A DNA stretch of 22,933 nt from CAZMFZ01 sp046152935 (lineage in GTDB: Bacteria; Bacteroidota; Bacteroidia; Cytophagales; UBA9547). The translations under genes were made by a program, and so were the position numbers. Positions 1 through 7,388 of the stretch are shown here, piece after piece. The stretch is from the NCBI GenBank assembly GCA_046152935.1, contig JBJXGB010000216.1, forward strand, positions 1-22,933, given 5' to 3'. Every line of letters starts with the position of its first letter. Position 1 is the first letter of the stretch. The notes under the pieces were generated by a model that was given only the letters and a program-made list of their open reading frames with translations, made no database searches and had not been told where the DNA came from.

Positions 1-78
1 GGTTTATCTGCAAATCTACAACTTTTTTTGATGGTAGTCGGCTCGTTGCAGATTCCTAATATGGCGCGTAACTTTCAT

Positions 79-108
79 ATTTGACAACTTTTGCAAAAGT
101 TGTCAAAT
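79..108. terminator. Palindrome, terminator-like, family copy 1
   Basis: A perfect 30-bp palindrome whose core arms are TTGACAACTTTT and AAAAGTTGTCAA around a GC centre. The same arms recur at 7360-7388, where they lie between two convergent genes. This copy may likewise be a bidirectional terminator for a gene beyond the left edge of the window, or one member of a dispersed palindromic repeat family. The arms and symmetry are read directly; the termination role is inferred from the second copy's position. Confidence 0.55.
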
Positions 109-116
109 CTTCCGCT

Positions 117-360
117 CGCTGTTCGACATTTGAAATGTCGAACTACTTATCTGTGATTCTTTGAACCACAAAAAAACTACAAAATAGAAGTAGATTTTTT
201 AAATTTGGAGTTGACTGAATTAAGTGTTGCAAGGGTCCCGCTGTTCGACATTTGTAATGTCGAACTACTTATCTGTGATTCTCTGAACCACAAAAAAACT
301 ACAAAATAGAAGAAGATTTTTTAAATTTGGAGTTGACTGAATTAACTGTTGCAAGGGTCT
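117..360. repeat. 122-bp tandem duplication
   Basis: Copies 117-238 and 239-360 align without gaps at period 122 and differ at only a handful of positions (for example the loop base of the GTTCGACATT palindrome, and AGAAGT versus AGAAGA). Each copy starts at a GTTCGACATT...AATGTCGAAC palindrome and ends at GCAAGGGTC. In copy 2 this continues into the full palindrome AAGGGTCT-G-AGACCCTT (353-369). Copy 1 is cut at that palindrome's midpoint, which looks like slippage or unequal recombination within it. Confidence 0.85.
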
Positions 361-369
361 GAGACCCTT
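353..369. terminator. Short GC-rich palindrome, terminator-like
   Basis: Arms AAGGGTCT and AGACCCTT are separated by one G. An 8-bp GC-richer stem in AT-rich DNA could act as a terminator, but the T tract is short and part of the stem, and no gene is seen just upstream on either strand. It may simply be part of the surrounding repeat element. Confidence 0.3.
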
Positions 370-568
370 TGATAATTTATTCAATATTACAAATGTCGAA
401 TAGCGAGAAATTCGAAATCAAATCTTTTAAACATTTTGCAAAATAATAGCACACTTTGTTCGTTATTTCTTCACAAACAAAAAAATCTCTCCCCAAGTAT
501 CGATCAATAAATTCTACTTCTATTTCAGAATCCTTTTCATTTTTTAGAATTTAAACTTAGAAGAAATT

Positions 569-760
569 ATGTTGGAATACAGCAAAATTATTTTAAAAAA
601 AGTGAGTTTCGATCCGCAGCTTTTTCAAAAAGAACTTCAGAAATCTATCCATTGGATCAAGAAAAACGACCGAAAAATACTCCTAAATTGGTGCTTGGTC
701 GAATTTGGAAATAGATATAGCCAGACGATAATCAATTGTTTTGCAGGATATTACGCATAA
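569..760 (+). CDS. Small conserved-type hypothetical protein, 63 aa
   Basis: A short basic protein beginning MLEYSKIILKKVSFDPQLF. I recognise this opening, with a following LNWC...FG stretch, as typical of small uncharacterised proteins common in Bacteroidota; that is from memory and not checked. There is no signal peptide and no membrane segment. The composition (many K, I, F and a WIKK patch) suggests a helical, possibly nucleic-acid- or protein-binding fold, but no domain can be named. The ATG at 569 is the only sensible start. It stands alone between the repeat-rich region on its left and a convergent methyltransferase gene on its right, ending about 30 bp from that gene's stop. Function unknown. 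Confidence 0.6.
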   Translation: MLEYSKIILKKVSFDPQLFQKELQKSIHWIKKNDRKILLNWCLVEFGNRYSQTIINCFAGYYA

Positions 761-790
761 ATTCTTTTGGGTATTATTACAAAAAAAATC

Positions 791-1678
791 TCAAACCTTA
801 AATCTGGCATAAATGCCCAAAGGCATTTGTTTTTTATATTTGTCTTCGAAATACATTTCGCCAAATTCCAAATTTATTTCATGCCCAAAATGAGATTTTA
901 CCAGCGTTTGGGCAATGATTGGCGAGTAGCCCATCGAATAAAGATTCAGTATCAAAAAACCATTCTTATTATCTAGCAAGTGGCTGCAAATTTCCAACAT
1001 TTCATCCAAATCATCTTCTATCACCCACTTTTCGCCATCAGGGCCACGGCCGTATGCTGGAGGGTCTAATATTATGCCCTGATACAAACTGCCTCTTTTT
1101 TGTTCTCGTTTCACAAATTTCATGGCATCTTCCACCACCCAACGTATGCCATCGAGCCCGCTCAATTCCATGTTTTCTTTCGACCAAGTCACCACTTGCT
1201 TCACCGAATCTACATGAACCACGTCTGCTCCAGCCGCTTTTGCAGCCAGCGAAGCTCCACCGGTGTAGGCAAATAAATTAAGAACCTTCACCTCAAATTT
1301 ATCTTTCTTAAGTTCATTCACCTTGTCAAAAATGTAGTTCCAGTTTTCAGCCTGTTCTGGAAAAATGCCTATGTGTTTAAATGAAGTTGTACCCAATCTA
1401 AAAACCAATTTCATGTTTTTGTATTCGTGATTCACCTTCCATTGATCTGGCATTTGCTTTTTTTTCAGCCAATTCCCTTTTTCGGGATTTACCTTATCTC
1501 GCTCAAAATGAATATGAACCCCCTGCATCCATTGATCTTCTTTTTGTGAAATTGACCAAATAGCCTGTGGTTCGGGTCTGGAAAGAATGTAATCCCCAAA
1601 ACGCTCCATTTTATAATTGTTACCGCAATCAATTAGTTCATATTCAGCAAAAGCTCGGCATTTGAGAGGGATATTCAT
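791..1678 (-). CDS. Class I SAM-dependent methyltransferase (RlmI/RlmK-like)
   Basis: A 295-residue Rossmann-fold methyltransferase. The SAM-binding motif I is LNLFAYTGGASLAA (about residues 133-146). The acidic end of the next strand is VVHVDS, and motif IV is DPPAYGRG (about 205-212), the DPP(K/A/F) form seen in methyltransferases acting on nucleic-acid bases or related substrates. An N-terminal beta-rich part (1-100) precedes the catalytic domain, resembling the RlmI/RlmK-type (Methyltrans_SAM) family, whose members mostly modify 23S rRNA cytosine or guanine; the actual substrate is not evident. The ATG at 1678 was chosen because the upstream extension to 1765 does not look like family sequence. 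It is transcribed divergently from the ATP synthase operon. A possible weak promoter is TACATTCG (minus strand, 1709-1702). Confidence 0.85.
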   Translation of the reverse strand: MNIPLKCRAFAEYELIDCGNNYKMERFGDYILSRPEPQAIWSISQKEDQWMQGVHIHFERDKVNPEKGNWLKKKQMPDQWKVNHEYKNMKLVFRLGTTSFKHIGIFPEQAENWNYIFDKVNELKKDKFEVKVLNLFAYTGGASLAAKAAGADVVHVDSVKQVVTWSKENMELSGLDGIRWVVEDAMKFVKREQKRGSLYQGIILDPPAYGRGPDGEKWVIEDDLDEMLEICSHLLDNKNGFLILNLYSMGYSPIIAQTLVKSHFGHEINLEFGEMYFEDKYKKQMPLGIYARFKV

Positions 1679-1833
1679 ATTACAAAAAAAAGCGAATTGA
1701 TCGAATGTAAAAAATCGAATTTCAATTATTAATGAATTACCTACCCAAAGGCCTGCCTCAGACAACTTTAAAAAACAAGTTCTTTTTTATATTCAGAATA
1801 AAAAATCATTTTTGCAGCCTATCGAAGCCAAAA

Positions 1834-2238
1834 GTGAAATTCAACTTAGCCTACACAAAAAAATTCTCAATACTCACTTTTTTCTTTTTGCTCGCCATCG
1901 TGGTTCTCCAATTTTTGTTGGGAAAAAACGAATTTGTAAATCCCTATATATGGTATATGTTGGCCTATGTGGTCGTTATCATGTACACAAGCCATTTGCT
2001 CATAGCTTATGGATTTAGCAAAACAGCATTTGACGCGCAAAATTTCTTCATGTTAGGCACAAGTGTAAAGCTTTTGTTGAGTGCAGTTTTCATATTTCTA
2101 TACTTCTATTTAATAAAAACAAATTCGATCTCCTTCCTCTTGAATTTTTTTGTTTTATATTTTGCCTACTCTTTTTTTGAAATTAAAACCTTATTGTTAA
2201 GTTTACACCCACATTCAAATGGTGTAGACAATCAATGA
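1834..2238 (+). CDS. AtpI-like small membrane protein heading the ATP synthase operon
   Basis: A 134-residue hydrophobic protein with four predicted membrane helices (roughly residues 9-28, 35-56, 68-90 and 94-115). A small four-helix protein in this place just before atpB is typical of bacterial atp operons, where AtpI helps assemble the c ring and may aid ion loading. The sequence itself is too divergent to call atpI on motifs. Its stop overlaps the atpB start (ATGA at 2235-2238), indicating translational coupling. The start is uncertain. An in-frame ATG exists at 1732, but the first 34 residues from there look non-coding and would crowd the divergent methyltransferase promoter. I prefer the GTG at 1834, which begins VKFNLAYTKKF just before the first helix. 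Confidence 0.7.
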   Translation: MKFNLAYTKKFSILTFFFLLAIVVLQFLLGKNEFVNPYIWYMLAYVVVIMYTSHLLIAYGFSKTAFDAQNFFMLGTSVKLLLSAVFIFLYFYLIKTNSISFLLNFFVLYFAYSFFEIKTLLLSLHPHSNGVDNQ

Positions 2239-3290
2239 AAGATTTTGTGAAAGGAGCATTTTTTAACACTTTGAGATTCAGTCTGTTAGTATTTATTTTT
2301 ATTTTTGGATCACTCCATTCTTTTGCAAATGAAGAAAAGCATCATGAAGAAGTAGCGGATGAAAAATTTAATGCAAGTGAAATGATTATTCACCACATTC
2401 AAGATGCCTACGATTGGCATTTTGCAGATTTTAATGGTCATGCAATTTCACTGCCGCTTCCTATCATACTATATTCTTCCACCAAAGGGCTTGTCACATT
2501 TTTGTCAAGCGAATTTCACCATGGCGAATCGGCTTACTTAGGGTACAAATTAGAACACAATCATATTATTTCTGAAGAAGCTGGCGAAAAAATATACGAT
2601 CTATCGATCACCAAAAATGTGGCATCTTTGATGATTTCTGCAATTTTATTGGTTTTTGTGTTCGTTTCAGTCAGCAATTCTTTCAAAAAGAACCACGGCA
2701 AAGCACCAAAAGGAATACAATCTTTATTTGAGCCTTTAATCGTCTTCATTAGAGATGAAATAGCCAGACCAAATATTGGCGAACACAACTACGCAAAATA
2801 CATGCCCTATTTATTGACATCATTCTTTTTCATTTGGTTTAATAATTTACTTGGTCTAATACCTTCGGGAGCAAATGTTACTGGTAATATTGCAGTAACA
2901 CTTACTATGGCAGCTTTTACCTTGGTATTAACGCTGTTTTCTGGAAACAAAAACTATTGGAAACATATATTTGCAACCCCAGGAGTACCAGTGGCGTTGC
3001 TCCCTATCATGATACCTGTTGAAATAATTGGTATATTTACCAAGCCATTCGCGTTGATGATTCGTCTATTTGCTAATATTACGGCTGGTCACATTATTAT
3101 ATTGAGTATATTAAGTTTCATATTTTTGTTTAAAAATTTAGGAGTGGCTGCTGTTTCAGTACCATTTGCCGTGGCCATGAGTTTGATGGAAGTGTTTGTT
3201 GCTATACTTCAAGCTTATATTTTTACTTTACTTTCGGCACTGTTTATTGGTCAGGCAGTGGCTGAACACGATCATGACGACCATCATTAA
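2235..3290 (+). CDS. atpB: F1Fo ATP synthase subunit a
   Basis: Subunit a forms the two proton half-channels beside the c ring. It is 351 residues, longer than the E. coli protein (271) because of an N-terminal signal peptide (about 1-31, ending SFA) and a His-rich periplasmic segment. The essential arginine is Arg277 in ALMIRLFANITAGH (E. coli Arg210). Gln326 matches E. coli Gln252. The Glu219/His245 pair of E. coli is swapped here: His286 lies at the 219 position and Glu319 at the 245 position, an arrangement known from mitochondrial and other subunits a. The C-terminus ends in a His/Asp-rich tail. It is translationally coupled to the upstream AtpI-like gene, and atpE follows after 40 bp. 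Confidence 0.97.
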   Translation: MKDFVKGAFFNTLRFSLLVFIFIFGSLHSFANEEKHHEEVADEKFNASEMIIHHIQDAYDWHFADFNGHAISLPLPIILYSSTKGLVTFLSSEFHHGESAYLGYKLEHNHIISEEAGEKIYDLSITKNVASLMISAILLVFVFVSVSNSFKKNHGKAPKGIQSLFEPLIVFIRDEIARPNIGEHNYAKYMPYLLTSFFFIWFNNLLGLIPSGANVTGNIAVTLTMAAFTLVLTLFSGNKNYWKHIFATPGVPVALLPIMIPVEIIGIFTKPFALMIRLFANITAGHIIILSILSFIFLFKNLGVAAVSVPFAVAMSLMEVFVAILQAYIFTLLSALFIGQAVAEHDHDDHH

Positions 3291-3330
3291 AAAACAAAAC
3301 TTTATCTTTTAACTAAATCCTTATAATCAA

Positions 3331-3582
3331 ATGCTTTTAAATGTTCTTCTTGAGGTAGTAGGTAATTTCAGTACTTTAGGTGCTGGTATTGGTGCTGGTC
3401 TTGCTGTAATGGGTGCTGGTCTTGGTATCGGTCGTATTGGTGGTAGTGCAATGGAAGCTATGGCTCGCCAACCAGAGGTAGCTGCAAAAGTACAAACAGG
3501 TATGCTTATAGCTGCTGCCCTTATTGAAGGTGCAACACTTTTTGCAATTGCCGTTTGTTTCTTGATTGCTGGAAACGCGTAG
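3331..3582 (+). CDS. atpE: F1Fo ATP synthase subunit c
   Basis: An 83-residue hairpin of two membrane helices. Helix 1 is the Gly-rich GAGIGAGLAVMGAGLGIG stretch, the cytoplasmic loop is ARQPE (about 45-49), and helix 2 carries the ion-binding Glu66 in ALIEGATLF. The residue after Glu66 is Gly, not Ser or Thr, and Ile33 occupies the position of the sodium-ligand Gln of sodium-dependent c subunits. This points to proton rather than sodium coupling (inferred by alignment by eye). Ten or so copies are needed per complex. Two hairpins downstream (3599-3666) may contribute to higher expression than its neighbours. Codons are strongly repetitive for Gly and Ala. Confidence 0.97.
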   Translation: MLLNVLLEVVGNFSTLGAGIGAGLAVMGAGLGIGRIGGSAMEAMARQPEVAAKVQTGMLIAAALIEGATLFAIAVCFLIAGNA

Positions 3583-3598
3583 TTTTATGAGATTTCAT

Positions 3599-3666
3599 AT
3601 CACATCAGGCATCTCAAAAGATCGAAATGCCTGATGTGATTATTTGAGTTTTTGGGCCTCAAATAG
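3599..3666 (+). promoter_or_regulatory. Double hairpin between atpE and atpF
   Basis: The first stem is ATCACATCAGGCAT (3599-3612) pairing with ATGCCTGATGTGAT (3627-3640): 14 perfect bp with a 14-nt loop. The second is TATTTGAG (3641-3648) with CTCAAATA (3658-3665). No T tract follows the first stem, so full termination is unlikely inside this operon. The site just after atpE fits a stabiliser or partial attenuator that raises c-subunit output relative to atpF onwards. The structure is seen; the role is inferred. Confidence 0.5.
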
Positions 3667-3710
3667 TCGATTATCAATTTCTTTGTCAATCATCAATTAC
3701 GTTTCAAATC

Positions 3711-4205
3711 ATGGAATTAATTACCCCAGGTCTTGGTCTGCTAGTTTGGACAACCGTCATATTTTTATCTGTTCTTTTTGTGCTTTCTAAGTTTGCTTGG
3801 AGACCTATTGTAACCGCATTAAAAGAAAGAGAAGATTTTATTGAAAATGCTTTGAATTCTGCTGAAAAAGCAAAGTCTGAAATGGCACAATTGAAGGCAG
3901 ACAACGATATGCTATTGCAAGAAGCCAGACTAGAAAGAGATAAAATCATCAAAGAAGCACAGATCACATCTACTACTCTGATAAACGAGGCCAAAGAGAA
4001 AGCCCAAAGTGAGGCTAACAGACTGGTAGAATCGGCAAGAATGCAGATAAATAATGAAAAAAATGCAGCTCTCACGGAAATAAAAAATGTAGTCGCTGAA
4101 ACTTCAGTAAACATTGCGGAGATGATTTTGAAGAAAAATTTATCAAACGATGCTTCTCAGAAAGAATTGGTGAGCCAATATTTGAACGAATCGAAATTTA
4201 ATTAA
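3711..4205 (+). CDS. atpF: F1Fo ATP synthase subunit b
   Basis: A 164-residue peripheral-stalk subunit. One N-terminal membrane helix (about residues 7-29, GLLVWTTVIFLSVLFVLSKF) is followed by WRPI and a long charged, Ala-rich helix running to the C-terminus, which dimerises as the stator coiled coil and binds delta and alpha. Length and layout match the family (E. coli b is 156). The ATG at 3711 places the membrane helix correctly. It is separated from atpE by 128 bp containing two hairpins, and atpH follows after 20 bp. No second b-type (b') gene is present, so the stalk is presumably a homodimer. Confidence 0.95.
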   Translation: MELITPGLGLLVWTTVIFLSVLFVLSKFAWRPIVTALKEREDFIENALNSAEKAKSEMAQLKADNDMLLQEARLERDKIIKEAQITSTTLINEAKEKAQSEANRLVESARMQINNEKNAALTEIKNVVAETSVNIAEMILKKNLSNDASQKELVSQYLNESKFN

Positions 4206-4225
4206 TCTATTTTAAATAGAACAAA

Positions 4226-4783
4226 GTGTCTTTATACAGAGTAACATCAGCTTATGCCAAATCTTTAATTGAGCTTTCTCAAGAGCAAAAATCTTTAGAG
4301 AAAGTGTATGAAGATATGGTATTTGTGAGCAATACTATTGAAAGTAGCTTCGAACTTAAGAATCTTCTTTCAAGTCCAGTAATAAGCAATTTGAAGAAGT
4401 TAGTCATTATTGAGGCACTTTTTAAAAGCAGAATTTCTGAATTGACTTTTGGTTTCTTTTCATTATTAACCAAAAAGAAAAGAGAAGACTTATTATTTGC
4501 CATTTCAAAAGAATTTATAGCTGCTTATAAAGTTCAAAAAGGCATACAGTTGGCTACTGTGGTTACAGCTATTGCAGCAGACGATTTATTAAAAAATCAA
4601 ATTGGAAAATTGGCCAAAACCATTTCTTCAAAAGAAATTGAAACAACTTACAAAGTAGATACCACCATTATCGGTGGTTTTATCCTTACAGTTGGCGATA
4701 GGCAAATAGATAATTCTGTGAAAACGCAGCTACATAAAGTAAAAAATAAATTTAGTAACAATCCATTTATACCAAAATATTAA
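4226..4783 (+). CDS. atpH: F1Fo ATP synthase subunit delta
   Basis: A 185-residue stator subunit joining the top of F1 to subunit b. It starts at GTG (4226), giving VSLYRVTSAYAKSLIELS; the RVTSAYAKSL opening is the usual delta N-terminus (R.A.PYA.AL in many species) and no ATG is available nearby. The C-terminal part contains IIGGFILTVGDRQIDNSVKTQL, the conserved GG....GD...D.S....L signature of delta/OSCP. Only 3 bp separate its stop from the atpA start, so the two are coupled. Confidence 0.95.
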   Translation: MSLYRVTSAYAKSLIELSQEQKSLEKVYEDMVFVSNTIESSFELKNLLSSPVISNLKKLVIIEALFKSRISELTFGFFSLLTKKKREDLLFAISKEFIAAYKVQKGIQLATVVTAIAADDLLKNQIGKLAKTISSKEIETTYKVDTTIIGGFILTVGDRQIDNSVKTQLHKVKNKFSNNPFIPKY

Positions 4784-4786
4784 TCG

Positions 4787-6364
4787 ATGACAGCAGAAAT
4801 CAGGCCGGACGAGATATCGGCAATACTGAGACAACAGCTTTCAAACTTCAAAACCGAAGCCGAGCTTGAGGAGGTTGGAACAATTTTAAGTGTAGGAGAT
4901 GGTGTAGCGCGTGTCTATGGATTGACTCAAGTACAATCTGGTGAGCTTTTGGAGTTCCAAAACGGCACTAAAGGATTGGCACTTAATTTAGAAGAAGATA
5001 ATGTAGGTGCCGTAGTTTTAGGCACATCTGCTGGATTGAAAGAAGGTGACTCGGTGAAAAGAACCAAAAAAATAGCCGAAGTGCTTGTAGGCGAAGGTCT
5101 TTGTGGCCGCGTAATAGACACTTTAGGAATTCCAATCGATGGAAAAGGGCCAGTAGAAGGTGAAACTTTTGCTATGCCATTAGAACGCAGAGCACCTGGT
5201 GTAATTTATCGCCAGCCGGTGAATGAGCCTTTGCAAACTGGAATCAAGGCTATTGATGCCATGATTCCGATCGGTCGAGGACAAAGAGAGTTGATTATTG
5301 GCGATCGCCAAACTGGCAAAACTACCGTTGCGATCGATGCCATTATCAATCAGAAAGAATTTTACGAAGCTGGAAAACCAGTATATTGTATTTACGTAGC
5401 TGTTGGTCAGAAAGCGAGTACTGTGGCTGGAGTAGTAGCTGCTCTAGAGAAAGCAGGAGCAATGAAATATACTGTGGTGGTGGCTGCAAATGCCTCTGAT
5501 CCAGCACCTTTGCAGTTTTATGCACCATTTACAGGTGCTGCTGTTGGTGAATATTTCCGTGATACCGGTCGTCCGGCATTGGTCATTTATGACGATTTAT
5601 CGAAACAAGCCGTTGCTTATCGCGAAGTTTCTTTGTTGCTAAGAAGACCACCAGGTCGTGAGGCTTACCCAGGCGATGTATTTTATTTGCATAGCCGTTT
5701 GCTAGAAAGAGCTGCCAAAATTAACGCGAACGATGCCATAGCACAAGCTATGAACGATATTCCACTTTCTTTGCAAGGCAAAGTGAAAGGTGGGGGTTCA
5801 TTAACAGCCCTTCCAATAATTGAAACGCAAGCGGGAGATGTGTCTGCTTATATTCCAACAAATGTAATCTCAATTACAGATGGACAGATATTTTTGGAAA
5901 CCAATTTATTTAATTCTGGAATTCGCCCTGCCATCAATGTTGGTATTTCGGTATCGCGTGTTGGTGGAAATGCACAGATTAAATCGATGAAAAAAGTAGC
6001 TGGTACTTTGAAATTGGATCAAGCCCAATTTAGAGAACTGGAAGCTTTTGCAAAATTTGGTTCAGATTTGGATGCAGCCACAAAGTTGGTAATTGAAAGA
6101 GGGCGGAGAAATCTTGAAATGTTGAAACAAGCATCTTTTTCGCCAGTAGCAGTAGAGTTGCAAGTAGCAATGATTTATATTTCTACCAATGGATTCTTAG
6201 ACAGAGTACCTGTAAATAAAGTGAGGGATTTTGAGAGTAGATTTTACGACATTATGAAAGCTTCTCATAAAGACACACTTAATTTGCTGAAATCTGGCAA
6301 AATAGATGATTCCGTAACGACCGTATTAAAAACTGTCGCAAAAGACATCGTAAAATCGTATTAA
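4787..6364 (+). CDS. atpA: F1Fo ATP synthase subunit alpha
   Basis: The non-catalytic nucleotide-binding subunit of F1, 525 residues. The Walker A motif is GDRQTGKT (172-179), the Walker B region is ALVIYDDLSKQA (264-275), the family signature is PAINVGISVS (381-390), and the arginine finger is Arg391 in SVSRVGG (E. coli Arg376), which reaches into the beta catalytic site. Compared with E. coli there is about a seven-residue insertion before VKGGGSLTALP (around 318-333), a feature I associate with Bacteroidota alpha subunits. The partner beta gene (atpD) is not in this window. Confidence 0.98.
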   Translation: MTAEIRPDEISAILRQQLSNFKTEAELEEVGTILSVGDGVARVYGLTQVQSGELLEFQNGTKGLALNLEEDNVGAVVLGTSAGLKEGDSVKRTKKIAEVLVGEGLCGRVIDTLGIPIDGKGPVEGETFAMPLERRAPGVIYRQPVNEPLQTGIKAIDAMIPIGRGQRELIIGDRQTGKTTVAIDAIINQKEFYEAGKPVYCIYVAVGQKASTVAGVVAALEKAGAMKYTVVVAANASDPAPLQFYAPFTGAAVGEYFRDTGRPALVIYDDLSKQAVAYREVSLLLRRPPGREAYPGDVFYLHSRLLERAAKINANDAIAQAMNDIPLSLQGKVKGGGSLTALPIIETQAGDVSAYIPTNVISITDGQIFLETNLFNSGIRPAINVGISVSRVGGNAQIKSMKKVAGTLKLDQAQFRELEAFAKFGSDLDAATKLVIERGRRNLEMLKQASFSPVAVELQVAMIYISTNGFLDRVPVNKVRDFESRFYDIMKASHKDTLNLLKSGKIDDSVTTVLKTVAKDIVKSY

Positions 6365-6436
6365 TTATTCAAGACATTAGCATTTCAGTCTCGTTGATGA
6401 ATAGTTGACTAGTGTGAATGCTGAAATCTATCCCAA

Positions 6437-7321
6437 ATGCCAAGTTTAAAAGAGGTCAGAAATAGAATAAAGTCTGTACAATCTACCCAACAGATAACCA
6501 AAGCCATGAAAATGGTCGCGGCTGCCAAATTGCGTAGAGCGCAAGATCAGGCTATGCAATTGAGGCCTTACGCAAGTAAGTTGAATGGGATTTTGAATAA
6601 TTTGGCCTCCAATTCTGAAAGTTTAGCTACCAATTCATTTACCCAAACTCGCATTGCCACGAAAGTACTAATTGTGTTAGTTACCTCTGATAGAGGGCTT
6701 TGTGGACCTTTCAATACCAATGTAATGAAAGCTACAAATGCACTTTTAGCAGGGAAATATGCTTCGCAGTTAGCTGCAAAAGAGGTAAGTTTCTTAACGA
6801 TTGGAAAAAAAGGTTTTGAATATTACGGAAAAAGATACGAAAGTGTAATTGGTGATTATTCTACGCTTTTCACAGCATTGACATTTGAAAAAGTAAAGCA
6901 AGCGGCAGAGTTTGCGATGCAAGGTTTTGTGGCTGGAAATTATGATGTGGTTGAAATCGTGTACAACCAATTCAAAAATGTAGCCACGCAAATTGTTCAA
7001 ACAGAGCGATTTTTGCCTATCTCTTCAGAATTACCAAAAGAATCAAAGTCGACTGTTAAGAAAGATTATATATTTGAACCAGATGTAGATGGTATCATCG
7101 AAGAATTGGTGCCACGTTCGCTAAAGACAAAATTTTACACAGCTGTGCTTGAATCTAATGCCTCTGAACATGGCGCTAGAATGTCGGCAATGGATAAAGC
7201 CACAGAAAATGCTGGTGAAATGTTGAAAGCATTGAAAATTCAATATAACAGAAGCCGCCAAGCAAGTATCACCAATGAAATATTGGAAATAGTGGCTGGA
7301 GCAGAGGCACTTTCTGCATAA
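6437..7321 (+). CDS. atpG: F1Fo ATP synthase subunit gamma
   Basis: The central rotor shaft of F1, 294 residues. The N-terminal helix carries RIKSVQSTQQITKAMKMVAA and the C-terminal helix carries RQASITNEILEIVAGAEAL; these two pair as the coiled coil inside the alpha-beta hexamer. The middle has the Rossmann-like domain with VTSDRGLCGPFN (about 80-93). It lies 72 bp after atpA and is the last gene of the operon, ending 39 bp before a strong hairpin. atpD and atpC do not follow, so the operon is split, as is common in Bacteroidota. Confidence 0.97.
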   Translation: MPSLKEVRNRIKSVQSTQQITKAMKMVAAAKLRRAQDQAMQLRPYASKLNGILNNLASNSESLATNSFTQTRIATKVLIVLVTSDRGLCGPFNTNVMKATNALLAGKYASQLAAKEVSFLTIGKKGFEYYGKRYESVIGDYSTLFTALTFEKVKQAAEFAMQGFVAGNYDVVEIVYNQFKNVATQIVQTERFLPISSELPKESKSTVKKDYIFEPDVDGIIEELVPRSLKTKFYTAVLESNASEHGARMSAMDKATENAGEMLKALKIQYNRSRQASITNEILEIVAGAEALSA

Positions 7322-7359
7322 TTTTTTTCAACATTAACTGGGAATTGGGAAATATTTAG

Positions 7360-7388
7360 AATTGACAACTTTTTAAAAGTTGTCAATT
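7360..7388. terminator. Bidirectional terminator hairpin, family copy 2
   Basis: Arms AATTGACAACTTTT and AAAAGTTGTCAATT flank a single T: a 14-bp perfect stem with A and T runs on both sides of the centre. It sits between the convergent ends of atpG (plus) and the gamma-carbonic-anhydrase-like gene (minus) and includes the latter's stop codon (7383-7385). The core arms are identical to the palindrome at 79-108. Confidence 0.75.

Larger units (their letters stand above)
115..407. mobile_element. MITE-like element with ~22-bp terminal inverted repeats
   Basis: The left end (115-136) and the reverse complement of the right end (386-407) agree at 20 of 22 positions, with differences at positions 7 and 19 of the repeat. 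The interval is 293 bp, encodes nothing, and contains a 122-bp internal duplication. No clear target-site duplication is visible outside the ends, so transposition is not demonstrated. It may instead be a decayed palindromic repeat cluster. Confidence 0.4.
1..568. other. Gene-free region with nested palindromes
   Basis: No convincing reading frame is visible. The left two thirds carry several short perfect or near-perfect palindromes (79-108, 121-143, 243-265, 353-369), a 122-bp direct duplication (117-238 and 239-360), and an inverted terminal repeat pair (115-136 and 386-407). These are listed separately. From about 408 to 568 the sequence is plain AT-rich DNA leading into a small gene at 569. 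I found no exact TAnnTTTG promoter element there. Confidence 0.7.

Noticed and set aside
767..1281. Plus-strand open frames (767-976 and 919-1281) opposite the methyltransferase gene
   Set aside because: They are antisense to a clear methyltransferase frame and show no family-like sequence.
3704..4114. Minus-strand 136-codon frame opposite atpF
   Set aside because: Mirror of the biased b-subunit codons; Ser/Leu/Ala-rich with no domain.
6382..6427. ATTTCAG/CTGAAAT stem in the atpA-atpG gap
   Set aside because: Only 7 bp with a 32-base loop in AT-rich DNA; easily expected by chance.
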